This document shows, piece by piece, positions 1-8,378 of a DNA stretch of 64,000 bases. This DNA is from Flavobacterium dankookense (GTDB lineage Bacteria > Bacteroidota > Bacteroidia > Flavobacteriales > Flavobacteriaceae). Position 1 is the first letter of the stretch. Every line of letters begins with the position of its first letter. Location: assembly GCF_004362665.1 (NCBI RefSeq), contig NZ_SNXR01000014.1:349030-413029 (forward strand), given 5' to 3'. A model generated the notes under the pieces. The model ran no database searches and was not told the DNA's origin. It saw only the letters and a program-made list of their open reading frames with translations. A program made the position numbers and the translations under genes.

Positions 1-2569
1 CTGAAGGTAATGCCGGCGTTGTTCCTGAATTATATACAAATTGAGTTCCTCCAGCTGGACCACTAGTTGTAGCTACACTTGTACTTGGAATATTTTGAAT
101 AGTTACCCAGCTTGATCCGTTGAAACCTTCTACTAGAAAATTATTTCCACCTGCTGTAGACCATCCATTACTTTTTAACCAAAAGTTTAATTGTGTTGCA
201 GCACCAGTTAAAGATGGTGATAAAACAGTATCGCCAGTATCATTAAACTGAACTGAATTTGGACCTGTCGTTCCACTACTAGCTGTAGTGGCATAATTAC
301 CTGTACCTGTTAATGAAAATCCATTAAAAGAACTTGCTGTTGTGTAGGTTGTAAATCCTTCGCTTAGCGTAGCTGAACCACCACCTGTTTGGAAAGTTGG
401 AAATAAACTCACATCTAAAACATAGCTTGTTGCATCAGTTACAGAAGTCCAATTAGCAGTGAAAGCATTAGATAAAATTCCTGTTGAAGCGGTAGCATCT
501 GGAAGTCCTAGTGCCGTAATATTTGCTGTTAAACCAGTTGGTTGAGCAACGGTATAATTACCCGACTTAGCTCCAGCTAACGTATAACCCGCTACAGTAA
601 CCGCAATTCCTGTTCCTGGCGCTGCCGTGGCAAAAGTAGCCGTTGGCGTTCCAGAAATAGTAACATCCGCTTCATCACCTGAAACCACACCAACTAAACC
701 TGGCGTACCAGACAAAGTAGCTGCAGTAGTTCCATCTTGTGTTTTATTATTAGCCGTTACATTATTTATTGTTAATGGTTTTGCTGTTACCGCTTGTGCT
801 CTCACTACAGCAGTAGCAGCATTATAGTTCGCATCACCTGCTTGAGAAGCAGTAATATTTGTAGTTCCAATACCGAATATTGTTACCGTATTACCAACCA
901 CATCAGCCACTGTTGGAACTGAGCTAGCAAAAGTAACCGTTAATCCAGAAGTAGATGTTCCTGTTAAGGTGAAAGCTGCATCGCCATAAACTTTTGACGC
1001 CAAAGCAGCAAAAGTAATAGTTTGGTTAGCTTTATTAATAGTAAAGTTTAATGCCGCTGGAGTACTTGTTCCACCTGCATTAGTAGCAGTTACATTAGCT
1101 GTATAAGAACCCGCAGCTGTTGGAGTTCCTGTAATCGCTCCAGTTGTAGTATTTAAAGTTAACCCTGGAGGTAAAGAACCACTAGCAACAGCATAAGCAG
1201 TTGGTGAATTGGTTGCAGAGATATTATATGTTGTAAAAACCGTATTGAATGTTCCTGTTGGCGAACCACCTGTTACTACTGGAGGCGCAACTGGAACAGC
1301 AACTACATTTCCGTTTAGTGTAAAATCGTCAACTCTTAATGTTCCACCAGTTGAACCACCAGTAAATGTCAATACAACTGTAATTGTTCCTGTTAATCCA
1401 TTTACAGGATTTAAAACGTTTGTAACACCTAAATTAGCACCCGTCGTTGGAACAGCACTACCAGTTAATACTGAAATTCCATTTATAGTCATTGCCACTG
1501 TTGTTGGACCTGAACCACTACTTCGTAATCTCCAAAAATTAAATGAATTTACGGAAACTGCAAAACCAGTTGCCACATTAAATGTTAATGTATAGGTATT
1601 ATTACCTGTTTGTGTACTTAAACATCCTGTAGCACTTCCCGTTAAACCACTCCAATTATTTGTCCCAACATTTCTCCAAAGTGAACTAGATAAGTTTGTG
1701 GCAAAAGTATTTGGTGCAACATTGTATGATGCTGGTGTTGTAAAAGTAGCAGTCCCAAAGTTATGAACGTAAATAGCTGCTGGTGTTGTTACTGTATAAG
1801 TATAATTGGAACCACTATTGTTGTTTAAATTAATTGTGTAATACTCTGCATCAGCTCCTGATGGAGTAACTGTTCCAGAAGTGAAAAGATAATAAGAAAC
1901 ATTAGCTGCTGCCGTATTAAACGCACCAGGAATTGTACCTGTGTAGGTTGTTCCACTACCTGTTAATTGCACAACAGTTGATGTAAAGTAATTGTCTTTA
2001 GTATATCTCATATACACAGCTTGACCAGTAGCTAATGCACCATCTAGCGTAGCTGTAACTGTAGTTGCTGCTCCTGGAGTAACACTAGTTGTTAAAGGCA
2101 ATTGTGACACTGACGAAACACTTCTAATAGCTCCTTGAACTCTAAAATAGACAAAGTTAGAAGAGGTTGTACCGCTGTTTGGCGTTTTGAAAACGTAATT
2201 ATCAGTCGTATTAGGACAATTAATAAAAAAAGCTCCATTGGCACACTCAGGCATGTTATTATAACTAACTCCAGGATTTGTCCAATCCGTATCCGTACAT
2301 CCAAAAGGACCAAGTTGATTTACATTTCCACTCCAGTTACGAACCATTCTAAAAAATTGGTTTCCTGTTCCTCTTGGTTGTAAAATCTTAATTCTAGAAG
2401 TTCCAGAACTTGGATCAAAACCGACTACATCACCTGCATTCCATCCATTAGTAAAACCTGCACCTACAATACCATTTTGGGCATTTGATTGTAAGCCAAA
2501 TAATAAAAACACTACCAGTAGTAGTTTAACAGTAGTAGTTGATAAAAGTGTTTGAGTAATTTTATTCAT
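1..2569 (-). CDS. Large secreted Ig-like repeat protein (3' end cut off by window)
   Basis: An uninterrupted minus-strand reading frame starts at the ATG complementary to 2567-2569 and runs off the window edge, so about 856 codons are visible and the C-terminus is missing. Residues 1-30 are a signal peptide (hydrophobic stretch, then SNA before QNG). Visible modules, in order: an N-terminal secreted region; around residues 443-513 a putative-Ig (He_PIG-like) domain with the telltale LPPGLTLNTTTGAITGTP; around 510-680 an MBG-like and a YDG-like repeat (KVYGDAAF, DGTTAATLSG); then an Fn3-like segment and a jelly-roll-like segment. Such architectures occur in flavobacterial surface or secreted proteins that usually end in a T9SS sorting tail, but that end is not visible. 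Enzymatic activity cannot be judged. The coding call is secure; the function is unknown. Confidence 0.85.
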   Translation of the reverse strand, partial: MNKITQTLLSTTTVKLLLVVFLLFGLQSNAQNGIVGAGFTNGWNAGDVVGFDPSSGTSRIKILQPRGTGNQFFRMVRNWSGNVNQLGPFGCTDTDWTNPGVSYNNMPECANGAFFINCPNTTDNYVFKTPNSGTTSSNFVYFRVQGAIRSVSSVSQLPLTTSVTPGAATTVTATLDGALATGQAVYMRYTKDNYFTSTVVQLTGSGTTYTGTIPGAFNTAAANVSYYLFTSGTVTPSGADAEYYTINLNNNSGSNYTYTVTTPAAIYVHNFGTATFTTPASYNVAPNTFATNLSSSLWRNVGTNNWSGLTGSATGCLSTQTGNNTYTLTFNVATGFAVSVNSFNFWRLRSSGSGPTTVAMTINGISVLTGSAVPTTGANLGVTNVLNPVNGLTGTITVVLTFTGGSTGGTLRVDDFTLNGNVVAVPVAPPVVTGGSPTGTFNTVFTTYNISATNSPTAYAVASGSLPPGLTLNTTTGAITGTPTAAGSYTANVTATNAGGTSTPAALNFTINKANQTITFAALASKVYGDAAFTLTGTSTSGLTVTFASSVPTVADVVGNTVTIFGIGTTNITASQAGDANYNAATAVVRAQAVTAKPLTINNVTANNKTQDGTTAATLSGTPGLVGVVSGDEADVTISGTPTATFATAAPGTGIAVTVAGYTLAGAKSGNYTVAQPTGLTANITALGLPDATASTGILSNAFTANWTSVTDATSYVLDVSLFPTFQTGGGSATLSEGFTTYTTASSFNGFSLTGTGNYATTASSGTTGPNSVQFNDTGDTVLSPSLTGAATQLNFWLKSNGWSTAGGNNFLVEGFNGSSWVTIQNIPSTSVATTSGPAGGTQFVYNSGTTPALPS

Positions 2570-3067
2570 AATTTAATTAGTTTAATAATCATAAAAGTGC
2601 CAAAAAAAGCACCCAAAAGCGTGCGATATATCTTGTTTTTGAAACTGTCTAGTAATGAGTTTGTTAATAATTAAATAACCCTTACTACAACTTGACAAAT
2701 GTACATTTATTTTTTATTTATCCAAATTAATCCCCCAAGTTTTCGATAAAATCGATTAAATACATAATAGTAATTTAACATTACCGATGAACGGTATTTT
2801 TTACCTCTTTTTTTGGTACTAATTAGGCTACTATTTTACGCTCTTTTGGTTGTTGCTTTTAAATTTTGATAACATAAAATTGAAGGAATAAAAATGAATT
2901 GTAAACCATTTCATGAAGGCTTTTCAGTATGTAAACCCAACAATGAACAATCTATTTGTTGATTTTCTTTGTTTAGTTGTTCGCTCTTGTTTTTGAAAAC
3001 TAATAGACCAAATCAGAATGGTAGCAAAAAAGGAATATGTCAGCAAATGGCGTGTTTATTTAAACCG
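2570..3067. other. Intergenic region without a convincing gene
   Basis: This gap lies between the start of the secreted Ig-like gene and the 21-bp repeat array. It is A+T-rich and carries stops in all frames, apart from the beginning of a plus-strand ORF (ATG at 3018) that runs into the repeat array and looks spurious. The promoter of the minus-strand gene must lie here, but I could not single out a good -33/-7 pair. Confidence 0.5.
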
Positions 3068-3424
3068 AATAGCGTTTTGCTTAATGCTAATCGAGTTTTG
3101 CTTAATGCTAATTGAGTTTTGTTTAAACCATATAGAGTTTTGCTTAATGCTAATCGAGTTTTGCTTAAGCCTAATCGAGTTTTGCTTAATGCTAATTGAG
3201 TTTTGTTTAAACCAAATAGAGTTTGGCTTAATGCTAATTGAGTTTTGTTTAAGCCTAATCGAGTTTTGCTTAAGCCTAATCGAGTTTTGTTTAAACCTAA
3301 TCGTGTTGTGTTTAAAGCGAATAGCGTTTTTCTGTAACCTAATTGAGTTTTGCTTGAAGAAAATTGTATTTGATTTACTACTAATTAAGTTTTGTTTTAA
3401 CCGAATACCATTTTGCTTTATCCA
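3068..3424. repeat. Tandem array: 17 units of exactly 21 bp
   Basis: Seventeen consecutive units, each exactly 21 bp, follow a consensus like AATCGAGTTTTGCTTAATGCT. The first copies are nearly identical; units 12-17 have diverged but keep the 21-bp length with no indel. Main variants are tcgag/ttgag/tagag at the front and ttaatgct/ttaagcct/ttaaacca at the back. The unit is open in more than one frame. On the plus strand (ATG at 3018) it reads as a hydrophobic heptad around IEFCLML; on the minus strand as KQNSIRL/KQNSISI/KQNSIWF, ending at a TAA immediately after the array but without an ATG. Variable bases fall on wobble positions in both frames (Ser TCG/TCA/TCT, Lys AAG/AAA on the minus strand), so strand and coding status cannot be settled by eye. 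It is not a CRISPR: there are no unique spacers. Confidence 0.9.
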
Positions 3425-3622
3425 GTAAAATAAAGGGCTGACAGCCTGTCATCGGTTAAAAAAAAGTTTTACATTGCAACAATAGTAAGAATAAGGATTC
3501 GCAAGATTTTTATCGTTTTTCTTACTATATTTTTATTTATTCTTACATTTTTGGCACGGTTTTTATTATGACTAATAAGTAGGTAAAATAACCGATTTAT
3601 AAATTTTAAAAAAACAAAAATT

Positions 3623-3973
3623 ATGGCCAGAAGAAAATTAGGCAGAGTTTTAGACCTTGAGAAAGGCAACAAACGATTAGCAGGTATCAAAAGTATTGAT
3701 CCTGCATTGGATTTAGGAAATGATTTGAACGTTGCTAATTATGAAGCACAAATCACCAAACTGAACTCCAATTTAGGCGATTACAACACCGCTTTGAGTA
3801 CGGTAGATGATTTGTACAATGTTTGTATCGCACAAATAGATGTTTTGAAAGATTGGAATGAGCGCATCTTGAATGGCATTGCCTCCAAATATGGCAAAAA
3901 CAGTTCCCAGTATGAAATGGCAGGTGGCGTTAAAAAAAGTGAACGCAAAAAACCTAAAAAGAAAGAGGAATAA
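3623..3973 (+). CDS. Small hypothetical protein with basic tail
   Basis: This 116-residue protein belongs to no family I can name. It starts MARRKLGRVLDLEKGNKR, has a central helical region (about residues 37-90, likely amphipathic or coiled), and ends in a lysine-rich tail (KKSERKKPKKKEE). There is no signal peptide or membrane segment, so it is probably cytoplasmic and could bind nucleic acid through its basic ends, which is inference only. It is monocistronic, preceded by an A+T-rich region and followed by a strong hairpin terminator at 3982-4011. It sits between the 21-bp repeat array and the convergent four-gene operon. Codon use looks like ordinary coding sequence of this genome, and I believe it is a real gene. 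Confidence 0.75.
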   Translation: MARRKLGRVLDLEKGNKRLAGIKSIDPALDLGNDLNVANYEAQITKLNSNLGDYNTALSTVDDLYNVCIAQIDVLKDWNERILNGIASKYGKNSSQYEMAGGVKKSERKKPKKKEE

Positions 3974-3981
3974 TTGAAATG

Positions 3982-4011
3982 AAAAACCCAGTTGAGAGAC
4001 TGGGTTTTTTT
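3982..4011 (+). terminator. Rho-independent terminator
   Basis: A hairpin with stem ACCCAGT/ACTGGGT extended by AAAA/TTTT and a TGAGAG loop is followed by a T run. It lies just after the stop of the small gene at 3623-3973. The A run on its left also makes it usable for the convergent operon ending at 4081. Confidence 0.85.
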
Positions 4012-4080
4012 ACCCTATATTTTTTCCTCTTTGGACAATAAAATAGAGGTTAATAATTAATAATGTTAAAAAAAATTAAT

Positions 4081-5121
4081 TTAAAATCCCAAAATTAAAA
4101 ATTCATAGTTTTCACTCCCTTTTGAATTCAAAGCATAACTATATTTTTTTAAGTTAATTGCTCTTACATTATTCTTATATTGATTTAGAAGGCTTTCAAT
4201 TTCTGCGATAGTTGGAACACCATTACTTCTATAAGAAATAGCAATGATTGAATTTTGATGCATTTCAATTAACTCTTCCAAATCATTTAAGAAAGTATTT
4301 TTGTTTTCAAATTCATTAGATTTATTTAAATTAATTTCTCTATGCAACTTGGTGTGATCAATATTCTCTGGAATTAAATTATAATTTGCTAACCCTTCCA
4401 AAAAATGATATTTTGAATGGTAAGGAACATGATTAACTGAACGGAAATATGGTGGATCAATATATACCAGGTCAGCTTGTAAATTACACTGCAAGGCTGA
4501 ATGATTTAAAGAGATGTTGTTTTGACCGTTATCAAAAACATATTTATTCAATTCAGAATTAAACTTTAAAAATAATTCTTTAAAAGGTCTTTCCCAAGTT
4601 ACTTTGTTTCCAAAACCACCACCATTAAAGTTTGTTCTGAGATTTAGGTTCTTTCTATGAAATAGATTATACGGTCTTTTTATTAAACATGATTGAAATA
4701 ATAAATAATACGCACTTGCTCTTCTTTCTATAGGTAAAAATCCAATATTTTGTATTACAGTATCAATCTGATAATTCTCTTCATCAGTAAAATATATATC
4801 ATGGAAGTTTTCTGCAATATAATTTTGATATATTCTGTTTGGTTCACGAATTAGAAGATTATGCACATCTTCCTCTGATAATTCATTTGAATTGTTTTGA
4901 ATCAAAGCCTCTCCAATAATCTGATTAAAAAGAAAAATGTCATTATATATAACGCTTTTTCCTCTTAGTTTTGAATAATAGGAAAATATTCCTGAGCCTC
5001 CAAAAACATCTAATACTGAATTAAATTCAACATTTATGTTTTCTAATTCTGACCAGATTAAATCAACCAATTTCCTTTTAGAACCATAATATCTGGTAAC
5101 CGGTAAATTTATTTTTGGCAT
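4081..5121 (-). CDS. D12-class N6-adenine DNA methyltransferase
   Basis: This 346-residue protein resembles D12-class (Dam-like, alpha-type) adenine methyltransferases. The N-terminus has the YYGSKRKL signature (residues 11-18) and the SAM-binding motif I DVFGGSGIFS (38-47). The catalytic motif IV DPPY is at residues 222-225, after a 170-residue stretch that would hold the target-recognition region. It would methylate adenine in a short DNA site using S-adenosylmethionine; the site cannot be predicted. It is the last gene of a four-gene operon, and its start overlaps the end of the upstream nuclease-motif gene by 13 bp, so the two are probably translationally coupled. In this context the likely role is to mark self DNA against the partner nuclease. 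Length and motif order are normal for the class. Methylase identity is sure; the restriction partnership is inferred. Confidence 0.9.
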   Translation of the reverse strand: MPKINLPVTRYYGSKRKLVDLIWSELENINVEFNSVLDVFGGSGIFSYYSKLRGKSVIYNDIFLFNQIIGEALIQNNSNELSEEDVHNLLIREPNRIYQNYIAENFHDIYFTDEENYQIDTVIQNIGFLPIERRASAYYLLFQSCLIKRPYNLFHRKNLNLRTNFNGGGFGNKVTWERPFKELFLKFNSELNKYVFDNGQNNISLNHSALQCNLQADLVYIDPPYFRSVNHVPYHSKYHFLEGLANYNLIPENIDHTKLHREINLNKSNEFENKNTFLNDLEELIEMHQNSIIAISYRSNGVPTIAEIESLLNQYKNNVRAINLKKYSYALNSKGSENYEFLILGF

Positions 5122-6854
5122 AACTTTTTAATTAATTCTTTAAGTTTTGAATAATGTGGTTCTGCAATGCAAACAATTTTTTTATCAATTTCTTGAATCG
5201 GTACTTTGAAATAATACGGCATTGTTTTTAAATTTTCTCTTTTAGAATTATATTTTTTAATTCTCTTGTCTACTCGATTAATGAAATACCTAAACGATTC
5301 ACAGCTTTGATTACTATATGCTCCAACTATTAAAAATTCCACTTCAATACCAAAAGTTTGAAATGCTTTCATAGTTTTGGCACATTTACTTTGATATGCT
5401 TCTATATTTTCTTTAGATAATTTAGTTTTAGCTTCGATAAAATACAATTTGTTTCCGTTTTTTATAAGAAAGTCAAATTCTCCTAAATCACTTCCATTGT
5501 ACCAAAGATGAAAGTTGCTTATATACTCCGCCTCCAATTCATCTAAAATTTTTTGAATAAAATCTTCGAAGTATTTATGAATGTAATAGAAAGCTATTTC
5601 TGGCTTTAAAGATGAAACTTGCTTTGTTTCCTTTGTCCTTGGAGTAAAACTATCTCTAAAATTAAAACTATTATTTTCAGTTTTTGAAAGCCAATGTAAC
5701 AGATTGTAATGAGTTTCTCCATCAATTTTTTTGTCTGTATAAATTCCTAATGTTGATGGATTTTGAGATTGAGATATAAAAAAATTAAAATCTTCTAAAT
5801 ATTTTAGATTATCAATTTTTAATACACTCTCAAAATATTCTAAGTACTGTGGATAATTTTGTAAAATATCATTTTTTACGTAAAGATTATTTTCTAAATA
5901 TGAGAGTAAATCAGACAAGTTATTCTTTTTAATTTTTAACTTGAAATTATCTAAGATTTCACTTTTATGAAGTTCTTTGTTTAACTCCCGTTGTCTAAAA
6001 ACCTCTTTTATTTGTAACCAATAATAATCAACCTTATTATCCTCATTTATGTACTTTACTAATTTTTCTTCGACAAAAGGAAAAACATAATCATTATAGA
6101 CTATACCTATTTCTGTGTTTTGTGCACCTAATAAATTGAGACTATTAATATTATTTGCTACTCCAACGTCAATTTTTAATTCTTCTCTAAACTTATCTTT
6201 ATTTATCCAAATACTTTCAGTGTCAATAAAGTCTTTAGCTACCATAGCTGTGTTGAAATAACTAAACTTTGCATATGGCACGTCTATATTTTTTTTTAAT
6301 TTAATTTTAAAACAATCCTTATACAATTCGATGAATTCAATTTTTATTGAATTTTCTAAACATTCTCTAACCTCTTCATCTCTAATCCTCTCGATAATAT
6401 TTTTTAATAAATTTTTCTCCTTAATAACATTATTTATTTTTTTTGAAAGAGTTTGGGTAATACCTCCTGTAACTTCAGTATTATCATTCCTAATATTTTT
6501 TTTATTTAAAAGATATAATGATTTTGAAGTTCTATGAATTAATAATATTTCGCTTGCTCGTAGTTCTGCATCGATATCAGTTATAATATTCTGGTTATAA
6601 TAATTAGCAAGATCATTTGACAATAAATCAATTCTAGACTTATCTTCATTATCAGTACCATTTGAAAGTTCAAATATTCTCTCGAAATTTACTTCAACAG
6701 TATCTAATAATTCATCCTCAAATAGTTCTGAAATATCATAATTATCCGAATTAATTTTAGCAATGTCTTGAGCAAGACTACAAATAAAATTTATTGGAGT
6801 TAATAAATCTATACTGTAAGTATAACTCTCTACTAAACTTTTGTTATCAAACAT
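5109..6854 (-). CDS. Protein with C-terminal PD-(D/E)XK nuclease motif (putative effector)
   Basis: This 581-residue protein has no family I can name over its first 430 residues, which are charged and largely helical. The C-terminal part has a clear PD-(D/E)XK nuclease core: E459-F-D461-F-L-I, a short turn, then Y-F-I-E474-A-K476-T, followed by a helix with EAYQSK. This spacing (D-x12-E-x-K) is that of restriction-type and Card1/DUF1887-like nucleases, so metal-dependent cleavage of DNA or RNA is likely. It starts 3 bp after the stop of the ATPase gene and overlaps the methylase start, placing it third in a four-gene operon. I infer it is the cutting subunit of a restriction-like system, with the ATPase as controller and the methylase for self-protection. 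Signal peptide and membrane segments are absent. The nuclease call rests on the motif; the rest is inference. Confidence 0.8.
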   Translation of the reverse strand: MFDNKSLVESYTYSIDLLTPINFICSLAQDIAKINSDNYDISELFEDELLDTVEVNFERIFELSNGTDNEDKSRIDLLSNDLANYYNQNIITDIDAELRASEILLIHRTSKSLYLLNKKNIRNDNTEVTGGITQTLSKKINNVIKEKNLLKNIIERIRDEEVRECLENSIKIEFIELYKDCFKIKLKKNIDVPYAKFSYFNTAMVAKDFIDTESIWINKDKFREELKIDVGVANNINSLNLLGAQNTEIGIVYNDYVFPFVEEKLVKYINEDNKVDYYWLQIKEVFRQRELNKELHKSEILDNFKLKIKKNNLSDLLSYLENNLYVKNDILQNYPQYLEYFESVLKIDNLKYLEDFNFFISQSQNPSTLGIYTDKKIDGETHYNLLHWLSKTENNSFNFRDSFTPRTKETKQVSSLKPEIAFYYIHKYFEDFIQKILDELEAEYISNFHLWYNGSDLGEFDFLIKNGNKLYFIEAKTKLSKENIEAYQSKCAKTMKAFQTFGIEVEFLIVGAYSNQSCESFRYFINRVDKRIKKYNSKRENLKTMPYYFKVPIQEIDKKIVCIAEPHYSKLKELIKKLCQK

Positions 6855-6857
6855 CTG

Positions 6858-8378
6858 TTAGAGATTATTATTAGTATATGAACCAATAACTTCAGTTATT
6901 TCATCTTGTAGTTCAAAGTTATCTCTATAAATATTTAAAAGAACGAAAAGCTCTTCTGGATCAAAGTCAACAATTTCAAATTCAAACCCCATTGGCATTG
7001 AAACAGAACTATTCTGCAATTCAAGTTTGATAGGCGCATAAATTACTATTGGCATTTCATATTTTAAAACTAGGTCTTCTATTTTAGAGTTTATCGTTTC
7101 AATTGAAGTTTCGACATTTAAAATAAAATAATGAATTTTTTTATTCGAGTTATCAATAAACGCTTGATAATCTCTTCTATCTATTTTGCTTTCATTTTCA
7201 AGCATATAGTTTCCTTCAAGATACGTTTCTAAAGGATCAAAGAATTTTTGATTTATTGATTTAAAAAGCCCTTCTAACTCAAGATTCCTCTTAGTCTCAT
7301 CAAATATTTCAGTTAGTCCTCTATCAGCCAAATTTTTATCAAGAAGTATAGTTTCCTGTTCAGATTTTAGTAGTTCTGTAGCATGGCGAAATAAGTTTCT
7401 ATTCTGATTGTATTTTTTTGCTACTAAAATCCTAACATATTTATCGATATCTCCTGCACTTACTCCAGTTTCAAACAATTCGTTTAAGTTTTTTAAAAGC
7501 GTCTTGATTTCTTCCTTTGTATTTATGTTAGGAAGTTCCTGGATATGTGGTTCTATTCGAGAATAAAATGCATCGTTAATATTTCTGAAATTAAATTTAT
7601 CAGTCTTTGCATCCGTGAAACAAGTTATGAGATAATGACCTTTTATAAAACTAAATAAGTCAAATAATTCTCTATAAGTAGTTAAAAATTGATTTAATCT
7701 TAAAACTGATCTATCAAGAAATTTTTCTACCTCGTCAATTTCAAAAATTATATATTTTTCTTTTACAGATAGGATATTTAAAAATAAAACTAAAACCTCT
7801 CTCCTGTTAAAATTTGTGAGCTGTTCTAAATCAAAATGCTTAAACTCAGTCTTATTATACAATCTACCTGTACCTAAGTAAATTAGACGCTTTATAGCAT
7901 CCTCATCATTTCCTTTATCAAACAGTTTTCTTGTATATGGTTCAATTGCTTTAAAGTTATCTTCAAAATTTGAGGTTAAGTCTTCTAAATTTATATCATC
8001 TCTTGTTTCTAGAATACTTTGAATTAAAAAATCTGTATACTGATCTTGAATTTCTTTAAGTAAAAACAATACAATATCTGGCAAATCTACATTAGCTCTA
8101 GAATAAATAACATTTACTGACGGATTTCCATCAAAAAACAATTTTGTATATTTCAAAATATTTGTTTTACCATTTCCATATGGAGCAACAAATAAGCTTG
8201 TCTGCATCCTATCTCCATCTATTTGCTCTAGCTTTTGAACAATATGAGCCTTTAAGTTGGTTTGACCAATTATAAAATATGGTAGCTCGGGAACTTTACC
8301 TTCTGAAATATCTTTTTTTAGATTTTCTTTAGTTGAATCCTTAGGAGTTAGCTTTTCTCCAAAATTATTTATTTGCAT
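6858..8378 (-). CDS. P-loop ATPase of putative defence operon
   Basis: This 506-residue protein has a P-loop with an ORC/AAA flavour. Walker A is at about residues 65-72 (APYGNGKT, K71/T72; the usual first Gly is Ala) and Walker B is YIIFEIDE with D215/E216. A segment around FYSRIEPHIQEL could belong to the helical lid. The C-terminal 130 residues end in an acidic stretch and match nothing I can name. It resembles in style the ATPases of multi-gene anti-phage systems such as BrxC/BrxD, but I cannot assign it to that family by eye. It would be cytoplasmic and use ATP to assemble or switch the complex. It is the second gene of the operon: its start overlaps the upstream gene by 14 bp, and the nuclease-motif gene follows after 3 bp. 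Confidence 0.8.
   Translation of the reverse strand: MQINNFGEKLTPKDSTKENLKKDISEGKVPELPYFIIGQTNLKAHIVQKLEQIDGDRMQTSLFVAPYGNGKTNILKYTKLFFDGNPSVNVIYSRANVDLPDIVLFLLKEIQDQYTDFLIQSILETRDDINLEDLTSNFEDNFKAIEPYTRKLFDKGNDEDAIKRLIYLGTGRLYNKTEFKHFDLEQLTNFNRREVLVLFLNILSVKEKYIIFEIDEVEKFLDRSVLRLNQFLTTYRELFDLFSFIKGHYLITCFTDAKTDKFNFRNINDAFYSRIEPHIQELPNINTKEEIKTLLKNLNELFETGVSAGDIDKYVRILVAKKYNQNRNLFRHATELLKSEQETILLDKNLADRGLTEIFDETKRNLELEGLFKSINQKFFDPLETYLEGNYMLENESKIDRRDYQAFIDNSNKKIHYFILNVETSIETINSKIEDLVLKYEMPIVIYAPIKLELQNSSVSMPMGFEFEIVDFDPEELFVLLNIYRDNFELQDEITEVIGSYTNNNL

Noticed and set aside
3068..3424. CRISPR array
   Set aside because: Units are contiguous with no unique spacers, and no cas genes lie nearby.
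3018..3428. 136-residue plus-strand ORF through the 21-bp array
   Set aside because: It is an open frame created by the tandem unit, with a Cys/Leu/Ile-rich heptad that looks unlike a real protein; kept as a repeat instead.
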